DNA of 6,113 nt. It comes from Verrucomicrobiota bacterium (GTDB lineage Bacteria; Verrucomicrobiota; Verrucomicrobiia; Verrucomicrobiales; Akkermansiaceae). This document shows, piece after piece, positions 1 to 4,886 of the stretch. A program made the position numbers and the translations under genes. The number at the start of each line of letters is the position of its first letter. Position 1 is the first letter of the stretch. The stretch is from contig WBXE01000145.1 of assembly GCA_008932955.1 (NCBI GenBank), forward strand, positions 1 to 6,113. The letters run 5' to 3'. The notes beneath the pieces were generated by a model that worked only from the letters and a program-made list of their open reading frames with translations, was not told the DNA's origin and made no database searches.

Positions 1-1
1 G

Positions 2-490
2 GCCGTCGCACTGCTGAAAATGCCGCTGCGCGAGGCCAGCGCGGACGTTGAGCGCAGGGTATTTTTGGCGATACTCAACGGCTTGCAGGTGCGGGTGAGG
101 TATGCCAGCGTCAACAGCGGTAAGGACGACTGGCGCTGGCTGATGCCGCAGGCGCTCGGCCACAACGGTGCGCGCTGGCATCTGCGGGCCTGGTGCGAGA
201 AGAACCACGAATTCCGGGATTTCACTTTGAGCCGCATCATCGAGATCGAGTGGAGCCGGCAGCAGGCGCTACCGCCACGCGAGGACTCAGATTGGAAACA
301 ATGGGTGACCGTCCAGATTCGGCCGCATCACGCACTGAGCGAGGGCCAGCGCAAGGCCGTGGAGCGCGACTACGCGATGCGCGGTGGCGTGCTCAAAGTC
401 AAGGTGCGCAAGGCGATGGAAGGGTATTTGCGCGAGCGCCTGGGCCTGGCCATGGCCGACGGCAGCCCGGCATTGAGGTTGCTGGAATAG
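2..490 (+). CDS. WYL-domain transcriptional regulator, BrxR/CapW-like (3' part only)
   Basis: The reading frame is open from base 2 to a TAG at 488-490, so the start and any N-terminal winged-helix DNA-binding domain lie to the left of the window; 162 residues are visible. The visible part reads as a WYL Sm-like beta-barrel followed by a C-terminal WCX-type extension. Marks seen are a GLQVRVRYAS strand at about 80-109, WRWLMPQAL at about 130-156, RWHLRAW at about 172-192 and FRDFTLSRI at about 211-237, then a tail with IRPHHALSE and KVRKAMEGYLRERLGL. The pairing of RAW with FRDF..SRI resembles, from memory, the BrxR/CapW group of ligand-responsive repressors that control BREX, CBASS and other phage-defence operons. 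The signature tripeptide is WHL rather than WYL. WYL membership is fairly sure; the BrxR/CapW subgroup and any link to defence are inference, because no defence gene is inside the window. Confidence 0.85.
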   Translation, partial: AVALLKMPLREASADVERRVFLAILNGLQVRVRYASVNSGKDDWRWLMPQALGHNGARWHLRAWCEKNHEFRDFTLSRIIEIEWSRQQALPPREDSDWKQWVTVQIRPHHALSEGQRKAVERDYAMRGGVLKVKVRKAMEGYLRERLGLAMADGSPALRLLE

Positions 491-532
491 TTTTGCTGCG
501 CTCGGTTGGGCGGCCTTACTGTGAGAGTCCCT

Positions 533-631
533 TGGGGTCAGTCCCGCTTTTCGAGCATTCAGACCCACTACCACGGCATCGGGCGGTTTCTCTGTCCCGA
601 AGTAGATTGTCAATTTTGGCAGTCTGACCCA
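533..631. repeat. Degenerate inverted GGGTCAG-type motifs
   Basis: TGGGGTCAG at 533-541 faces CTGACCCA at 624-631, so the core GGGTCAG/CTGACCC (535-541 and 624-630) is an exact 7-base inverted match. A related TCAGACCC lies between them at 559-566. Motifs of this GGGGTCAGAC kind often flank REP-like or small transposon-derived elements in bacterial genomes. No transposase is present here, and a 7-base match can arise by chance. At most this is a remnant of a small non-coding mobile element. Confidence 0.25.
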
Positions 632-708
632 TTTTTCGTGCAATAGAACGGGTTAAAACCCGCATTTTGGTGCTTTGGGTGGCATTCTGGGGTGTTCTGA
701 TCCGGGCA

Positions 709-741
709 CAAAAAACCCTGCAAACTGTTGATTTTCAGGGT
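709..741 (-). terminator. Rho-independent terminator of tRNA-Arg
   Basis: Read on the minus strand, ACCCTG (741-736) pairs perfectly with CAGGGT (720-715). The 15-base loop can add a few A-T pairs (AAA with TTT), and the second arm runs into a run of six T (715-710). It starts 8 bases beyond the tRNA CCA end, as expected for a single-tRNA transcript. Read on the plus strand it lacks a T run, so it is unlikely to terminate the WYL gene. Confidence 0.75.
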
Positions 742-748
742 GGTGTAG

Positions 749-825
749 TGGTACACCCGAAGGGACTCGAACCCCTAACCTTCTGATTCGTAGTCAGACG
801 CTCTATCCAATTGAGCTACGGGTGC
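749..825 (-). tRNA. tRNA-Arg (anticodon ACG)
   Basis: A full cloverleaf can be folded on the minus strand. The 7-bp acceptor stem pairs GCACCCG (825-819) with CGGGTGT (759-753), with one G-U pair at the end. The D arm has GCTC/GAGC. The anticodon stem TCTGA/TCAGA encloses the loop CTACGAA, giving anticodon ACG. The T arm AGGGG/CCCTT carries the TTCGAGT loop. The discriminator base is A (752) and CCA is encoded (751-749). ACG, with A34 normally edited to inosine, is the usual bacterial arginine tRNA reading CGU, CGC and CGA. It is a lone tRNA with its own promoter and terminator, convergent with the WYL gene and divergent from the membrane-protein gene. Confidence 0.97.
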
Positions 826-841
826 ATTGCTGCGGGGCGCA

Positions 842-870
842 AGGAAAGCGGGGATGGCGGGAGCTGTCAA
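842..870 (-). promoter_or_regulatory. Sigma-70-type promoter of tRNA-Arg
   Basis: On the minus strand there is a perfect -35 box TTGACA (870-865), a 17-base spacer and a weak -10 TTTCCT (847-842, three of six consensus bases). Transcription would begin near base 835, leaving a leader of about 10 bases before the tRNA 5' end at 825. An A-rich tract (about 884-890) upstream of the -35 could act as an UP element. The perfect -35, exact spacing and distance support it; the poor -10 is the weak point. Confidence 0.55.
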
Positions 871-960
871 GAAATTAGCTGCGGATTTTTTTGGGTTGGG
901 GGAAAAATTCGGGGGTGGCGTAGGGCTAGCGGGCAAAGTTTGAGGCGCATGAGGGTGGCT

Positions 961-972
961 GGAGGTGAAATG
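961..972 (+). promoter_or_regulatory. Strong Shine-Dalgarno site plus ATG ahead of the membrane-protein gene
   Basis: GGAGGTGA (961-968) matches eight bases of the anti-Shine-Dalgarno complement and is followed at once by ATG (970-972). That ATG opens a 40-codon frame ending in TGA at 1090-1092, not the frame of the membrane protein that follows. It may drive a short leader peptide that couples translation into the membrane-protein gene, or be chance. The spacing from GGAGG to ATG is only four bases, slightly short. Confidence 0.3.
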
Positions 973-1022
973 ACGGCGCATCCGGCTTGCCCTGGCGTGG
1001 CAAAGCGCGTAGAAAAAGCCAA

Positions 1023-1661
1023 GTGGACACCGAACAAGCAACAATCCGGCGTAGTTCTTCGTGGTTGCGCACCTTGGTGCGCGGCTTGCTGATTTGCGCG
1101 GGCAGCCTCGCCATTCTGCTGCCGGCCTGGCTGCCGAACCGGCCGTCGGCGCCGTTGGGGCATGGCACGGTGGCCTTGCTGCAAGCGTTGCTGCTGGCGG
1201 CGGCGGCGGCGGTGTTTTTCGGGGCCAGTGGGCATGCGGGGCGCAACCGGCCGGTGTGTCGCATTTTGGGGCTGGGGCTGGTGGCTGCGGTGATGGGCAA
1301 GGTGGAGGATTTGGCGTCGCTGATCATGGGTCGGCCGTTTCCCCAGAACTGGGTGGTGGGGGCGATCCTGCTGGTGGCGCTGGTCACCGCGCTGCGGCAT
1401 CGCCGGGTGTTGCTGCAATTTGTGGGCACCCTGGGCCATCATGCGGGCAGTGGACTGATTGCCGCGGCGCTGCTGATTTTGTATGTTTTTGACAAGGTGA
1501 TTGGTCGGCACCAATTCTGGCAGGCGGCGCTGGGAGCGGCGTTTACGCCGGAGGTGCCGCGGATTTGCCGGAGTTACTTGGATTTACTTGCCTGCTATCT
1601 ACTGTTCATTGGTGCGATTGGATTGGCGCTGACGCTGGCTCGTCGCGAAGATGCGCTATGA
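1023..1661 (+). CDS. Unrecognised multi-pass inner-membrane protein
   Basis: With the GTG start at 1023 the product has 212 residues. I do not recognise the family. Hydrophobic segments lie at about residues 17-36, 49-67, 78-101 (less regular), 109-124, 142-157 and 186-206, so five or six membrane helices are likely. Loops are basic (RHRR at 125-128; LARRED near the C-terminus). Charged or polar positions within or near helices (KVED at 93-96, FDK at 156-158) could be functional. The start is uncertain: a TTG at 987 would add 12 residues (224 in all), and no strong ribosome site precedes either choice. GTG 1023 has a purine-rich stretch (1010-1017) upstream and gives a sensible cytoplasmic N-terminus before the first helix. 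Its stop overlaps the start of the glycosyltransferase by ATGA, so the two are probably translationally coupled and share a role in envelope glycan or lipid-linked sugar synthesis; that role is inference. Confidence 0.7.
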   Translation: MDTEQATIRRSSSWLRTLVRGLLICAGSLAILLPAWLPNRPSAPLGHGTVALLQALLLAAAAAVFFGASGHAGRNRPVCRILGLGLVAAVMGKVEDLASLIMGRPFPQNWVVGAILLVALVTALRHRRVLLQFVGTLGHHAGSGLIAAALLILYVFDKVIGRHQFWQAALGAAFTPEVPRICRSYLDLLACYLLFIGAIGLALTLARREDAL

Positions 1662-2758
1662 AAATCATTCAGATCTTGCCGGAACTCAATGCCGGCGGCG
1701 TGGAGCGCGGCACGCTGGAACTGGCGGCCTTTCTGGTAGCCGCCGGCCATGAGGCGCTGGTCATTTCCAACGGCGGCCGCATGGTCGCCGACTTGGAACG
1801 CTGCGGCGCGCGCCATATCGCGCTGCCAGTCCACCGCAAAAGCGTCGCATCGCTGTGGCAGGTGAGCGGGTTGCGGCGGATTCTAACGAATGAGCGGGCG
1901 GCCATTTTGCACCTTCGCTCGCGGGTGCCCGGCTGGCTGGCCTGGCTAGCCTGGCGCGGCATGGATCCGCGCACCCGGCCGCGGCTGGTCAGCACGGTGC
2001 ACGGGTTTTACTCGGTCAACGGCTACTCTGCGGTGATGACCCGCGGGGAGCGGATCATCGCGGTGTCGGAAAGTGTCCGGCAATATGTGTTGGACCACTA
2101 TCCCAAGGTGGCGGACGACATCATCCGGGTCATTCCCCGGGGGATCGCGCCGGCGGATTTCGGGGTGGAGTTTCGCCCGGCGGCGGCCTGGCTGGCGGCA
2201 TGGCAAGCGGAGCGACCGGGATTAGCGGGCAAGCGGGTATTGCTGTTGCCCGGGCGCATTACCCGGCTCAAGGGGCACGAGGAGTTTTTTGAATTACTTG
2301 TGGCGCTCAAGGCGGAGGGGCTGCCGGTGCATGGCTTGGTGGCGGGTGATACCCATCCGAAAAAGCGTGCCTATCTGGCCGAGTTGCACGGCATCGTGCA
2401 GCGACTGGGCCTGGGTGCCGAGGTCGAGTTTCTCGGCCATCGCCAGGACTTGCGCGAGGTCATGGCCGTCAGCGACGTGGTTTGCGGCTTATCCCGCCAG
2501 CCCGAGTCGTTCGGGCGCACCGTGTTGGAGGCCTTGGCCCTCGGCAAGCCGGTGCTCGGATACGACTGTGGCGGAGTGGGTGAATTACTGAGCGAATTGT
2601 TTCCCATGGGACGGGTGGCGCTTGGCGACCGCGCCGGCTTGTTGAGCACGGCGCGGGCCATTCTAGGCGGGCGGCCGCAGCCGCTGCCGGTGGGCGAGCC
2701 ATTCACTCTCGGGGCCATGTGCCGCTCGACGCTGCAGGTATATCAGGAATTGCAGTGA
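1658..2758 (+). CDS. Family GT4 glycosyltransferase (WaaG/RfaB-like)
   Basis: This is a 366-residue GT-B fold enzyme, a typical length for GT4, that should transfer a sugar from a nucleotide-sugar donor to a lipid or glycan acceptor with retained anomeric configuration, at the cytoplasmic face of the inner membrane. Seen in order: an N-terminal Rossmann start with the glycine loop NAGGVERG (11-18); HLRSRVPGW (85-93) and STVHGFYSVNGYS (112-124), common in LPS-core-type GT4 enzymes; AVSESV (135-140) at the domain link; PGRITRLKGH (198-207), the basic donor-phosphate site; and the E-x7-E signature, E283 to E291, in PESFGRTVLEALALGKPV. The start ATG overlaps the stop of the membrane-protein gene (ATGA, 1658-1661) and has no clear ribosome site, which fits translational coupling. 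Longer in-frame starts would run into that gene and are less likely. The exact sugar and acceptor cannot be read from sequence; an LPS or cell-surface role is inference. Confidence 0.9.
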   Translation: MKIIQILPELNAGGVERGTLELAAFLVAAGHEALVISNGGRMVADLERCGARHIALPVHRKSVASLWQVSGLRRILTNERAAILHLRSRVPGWLAWLAWRGMDPRTRPRLVSTVHGFYSVNGYSAVMTRGERIIAVSESVRQYVLDHYPKVADDIIRVIPRGIAPADFGVEFRPAAAWLAAWQAERPGLAGKRVLLLPGRITRLKGHEEFFELLVALKAEGLPVHGLVAGDTHPKKRAYLAELHGIVQRLGLGAEVEFLGHRQDLREVMAVSDVVCGLSRQPESFGRTVLEALALGKPVLGYDCGGVGELLSELFPMGRVALGDRAGLLSTARAILGGRPQPLPVGEPFTLGAMCRSTLQVYQELQ

Positions 2759-2792
2759 TTCGGTCCCGCTGGCATGCGTGCCTCAAGGCGCA

Positions 2793-2812
2793 GGGGCATT
2801 TCGCCCCCCTTT
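2793..2812 (+). terminator. Weak hairpin after the glycosyltransferase gene
   Basis: GGGGC (2793-2797) pairs with GCCCC (2803-2807) around a 5-base loop, and CCTTT follows. It sits 34 bases after the glycosyltransferase stop, a sensible place to end the two-gene unit. The stem is short and only three T follow, so it is a weak candidate. Confidence 0.3.
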
Positions 2813-2827
2813 ATCGATGGCAAGCCC

Positions 2828-3016
2828 ATGCGAAGAATCTTCAACCCTCGGGATTGGCCGCCGCCACCGCCTGCAGCGGGACGCGTCAAGCCCGGCCGCT
2901 GGCGGCTTAACGGCCACTGGCTGACAGCACCGCAGATTTTCCTGCGAAACCTTGCATTTTTCCGCAACGCAGGCTTGCCGGGTTCAGTTTGGGACGACAT
3001 ATTCGCCGCCGACTAG
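2828..3016 (+). CDS. Doubtful small ORF, hypothetical
   Basis: A short frame starts at ATG 2828 and ends with TAG at 3014-3016 (62 codons); an earlier ATG at 2774 would give 80 residues. I recognise no family. The product begins MRRIFNPRDW, has a run of five prolines, and ends GSVWDDIFAAD. It has no signal peptide, no clear membrane helix and no ribosome site. The frame is the same as that of the preceding glycosyltransferase and of nuoG, and frames of this length are common by chance in GC-rich DNA. It occupies most of an otherwise empty spacer, which is the only positive reason to list it. It could equally be non-coding leader of the nuo operon. Confidence 0.2.
   Translation: MRRIFNPRDWPPPPPAAGRVKPGRWRLNGHWLTAPQIFLRNLAFFRNAGLPGSVWDDIFAAD
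2975..3003 (+). promoter_or_regulatory. Possible promoter of the nuoG-nuoH operon
   Basis: TTGCCG (2975-2980, four of six -35 bases) and CATATT (2998-3003, four of six -10 bases) are separated by exactly 17 bases. Transcription would start near 3010, about 50 bases before the nuoG ATG. The position is right for the first gene of an operon, but the match is only moderate. Confidence 0.3.
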
Positions 3017-3061
3017 CTCCGGACGTCCCACGCGCACCACGCCCGGCCAGCTACACGACCC

Positions 3062-4819
3062 ATGAGCGACACCCCTTCGGCAATCTTAGAAATCAAGCAG
3101 CCCAAAGACCTGGCCGCAGCCCTCGGCATGGTCAACGTACAAATCGACGGCGTGTGGCATCAATTTCCCAAGGGCACGCGGATGATCGAGGCCTGCCGGC
3201 AGGTGGGAGTGGCCGTTCCGCACTATTGCTACCACCCGAAATTGACGCCGTCGGGCAATTGCCGCATGTGCCTGGTGCAAATTGGCAATCCGCCGCGGCC
3301 GGCTCCTGGCCAAGAGCCGCAGCGCGACGCCGCGGGCTACGAGCCGATCATCTGGAGCCCGCGGGCGGTGATTGCCTGCGCCAATACGGTGAGTGAAAAC
3401 CTGGGGATTAGCACCACCAGCGAGCTGGTGGAATCCTGCCAAGCCGGGGTGATGGAGTTTTTGCTGATCAATCATCCGCTGGATTGTCCGATTTGCGACC
3501 AGGCCGGGGAATGCCGCCTCCAAGAAACGTCCGTCGGCCACGGCCGCGGCGCCTCGCGCTTCGTCGACATGAAAGTCAAGAAGCCCAAAAACGTGGCCAT
3601 CGGCCCGCGCATCCGCCTGGATGATGAGCGCTGCATCCTGTGCAGCCGCTGCATCCGCTTCATGGACGAGGTGGCCGGCGATTCGGTGCTCGGGTTCACT
3701 CAGCGCGGCACCCACACCACCCTGACCGTGCATCCGGGGCGGCTGTTGGATTCCAACTATTCTCTCAACACGGTGGACCTCTGCCCGGTCGGCGCACTCA
3801 CCGCCAGCGATTTCCGGTTTCAAATGCGCGTGTGGTTCCTCAAGGAAACCCCGAGCATCGATGTGAATTGTGGCAACGGCAGCAATATCACCCTCTGGAC
3901 CCGCGAAAATACCATCCACCGCATCACCCCACGCCGCAACAACGACGTCAACTCGGACTGGATGCCGGATTCCCACCGCCTCAATTTCCACTACATCGAT
4001 AGCGCCGAACGCCTCACCGAACCGCTCGCCAAGGCCGGCCTGCAACACCGCCCAGCCACCTGGTCCGAGGCGCTGCAAATCATCGCCCCGCAACTCAAGA
4101 CCGTGCCGCCGGAACAAATTGCCATCATCGGTTCGGCCCGCATGACCAACGAGGAACTCTACCTCACCCGCCTCCTCGCCACCAAACTCGGCACTCCCCA
4201 TCTCGCGCTGGTCCCACGCTTCGCCGAACCCGACGGCCTGCTCATCGCTGCGGACCGCAATCCGAACACCACCGGTGCCAAGCTCGTCCTCGCCACCGAG
4301 GATCCCTACGCCGGCCTCGATGCCATCCGCAGTGCCGTGCGTGGCGGAGATATCACCGCCCTCATCGTGCTCGGCGAAGACCTCATCAGCGACGCCGAAT
4401 TCACCCGCTCAGACCTCAGTAAACCGACCTACCTGCTGCTCACCCACTTGCTGGCTAACCCCACCGCCGCCCTCGCTCATCTCGTATTGCCCGCCGCCGC
4501 TTTCAGCGAAAAACGCGGCTCGATGGTTAACCTATCCGGCCGCCTGCAGCGCCTCAACCGCGCCACCGCCCTACCCGGCCAGGCCCACGATGATTGCCAA
4601 ATCCTGTGTGACCTTATCCGCGCCATCACCGGCGACGAATTCGCCAGAACCTCCAGCGACGAGATCTTTGCCGAACTCGCCGCCACCCTGCCCGCCTTCG
4701 CCGGTCTGAGCCTAGCAAATATCAGCCCCACCGGCATCCCCATCATCGATACCGGCTACCAAATCCCACTCCTCAGCGCCGAACGCGCCCGCATCGCCGC
4801 CGGCTTGGTGAATGGTTAG
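3062..4819 (+). CDS. nuoG: NADH-quinone oxidoreductase (complex I) subunit G
   Basis: NuoG is the large Fe-S subunit of the peripheral arm of complex I, relaying electrons from the NADH/FMN module toward the quinone. The 585-residue product has the expected order: a 2Fe-2S ferredoxin-like domain (about 24-110) with N1b ligands C56, C67, C70 and C106; the His-Cys cluster N5 with H138, C142, C145 and C151 (HPLDCPICDQAGEC); cluster N4 with C191, C194, C197 (CILCSRC) and C241 (CPVGAL); then a degenerate molybdopterin-oxidoreductase domain (about 265-530) with NCGNGSN at 269-275 and LPAAAFSEKRGSMVN at 476-490. The extra N7 cluster of Escherichia and Thermus is absent: only C270 remains where four Cys would be needed, as in mitochondrial homologues. 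It is shorter than E. coli NuoG (about 900 residues) because the C-terminal part is reduced. No Shine-Dalgarno site precedes the ATG. nuoH follows after 67 bases, the normal G-H order, but no nuoF precedes it. Confidence 0.96.
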   Translation: MSDTPSAILEIKQPKDLAAALGMVNVQIDGVWHQFPKGTRMIEACRQVGVAVPHYCYHPKLTPSGNCRMCLVQIGNPPRPAPGQEPQRDAAGYEPIIWSPRAVIACANTVSENLGISTTSELVESCQAGVMEFLLINHPLDCPICDQAGECRLQETSVGHGRGASRFVDMKVKKPKNVAIGPRIRLDDERCILCSRCIRFMDEVAGDSVLGFTQRGTHTTLTVHPGRLLDSNYSLNTVDLCPVGALTASDFRFQMRVWFLKETPSIDVNCGNGSNITLWTRENTIHRITPRRNNDVNSDWMPDSHRLNFHYIDSAERLTEPLAKAGLQHRPATWSEALQIIAPQLKTVPPEQIAIIGSARMTNEELYLTRLLATKLGTPHLALVPRFAEPDGLLIAADRNPNTTGAKLVLATEDPYAGLDAIRSAVRGGDITALIVLGEDLISDAEFTRSDLSKPTYLLLTHLLANPTAALAHLVLPAAAFSEKRGSMVNLSGRLQRLNRATALPGQAHDDCQILCDLIRAITGDEFARTSSDEIFAELAATLPAFAGLSLANISPTGIPIIDTGYQIPLLSAERARIAAGLVNG

Positions 4820-4886
4820 AGTTTATAAAGAAAGCTCAGCCGCATTCACCTCTACCCAATAACTCTTAAGTAATAACATCTAACCA
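4820..4886 (+). other. AT-rich nuoG-nuoH spacer without a Shine-Dalgarno site
   Basis: This 67-base spacer is much richer in A and T than the flanking genes and contains several stop codons, including an in-frame TAA (4881-4883) that fixes the nuoH start at ATG 4887. No GGAGG-like site is seen before that ATG. No terminator hairpin is visible, so nuoG and nuoH should be co-transcribed. Confidence 0.5.

Larger units (their letters stand above)
491..748. other. Intergenic region between convergent WYL gene and tRNA-Arg
   Basis: I find no credible gene here; reading frames crossing it are shadows of the WYL gene or lack a start signal. It holds two partial copies of a GGGTCAG/CTGACCC motif in opposite orientation, a short hairpin (CGGGT/ACCCG, 649-662) and the terminator of the tRNA. 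The stretch is less GC-rich than its neighbours. It lies on the 3' side of the tRNA, where an integrated element would sit. Confidence 0.6.

Noticed and set aside
193..643. Open frames on both strands over the end of the WYL gene (193-627 plus, 287-643 minus)
   Set aside because: They are shadows of the WYL frame; products are rich in Arg, Pro and Ala with no domain, and no start signal is seen.
649..662. CGGGTTAAAACCCG palindrome as a terminator for the WYL gene
   Set aside because: The stem is only 5-6 bp, there is no T run directly after it, and it is about 160 bases past the stop.
867..1514. Minus-strand frames of 167 and 215 codons opposite the membrane-protein gene
   Set aside because: Products are Gln/Arg/His-rich shadows, and the plus strand gives a coherent membrane protein coupled to the next gene.
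2289..2718. Extra plus and minus frames inside the glycosyltransferase
   Set aside because: They overlap the conserved donor-binding half of the enzyme in other frames and show no domain.
2894..2915. GGCCG...CGGCC hairpin in the spacer before nuoG
   Set aside because: A 5-bp stem with a 12-base loop and no T run; such pairs are expected by chance in GC-rich DNA.
3086..4201. 371-codon minus-strand open frame antisense to nuoG
   Set aside because: It lies wholly opposite a clear nuoG with intact cluster motifs. It arises because GC-rich codons leave few stops on the other strand, and its product is low in recognisable features.
3640..4746. Plus-strand frames (3640-4002, 3870-4145, 4275-4709) and a minus-strand frame (4477-4746) inside nuoG
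   Set aside because: They are out-of-frame shadows with Pro/Ser/His-rich products and lie under conserved nuoG sequence.
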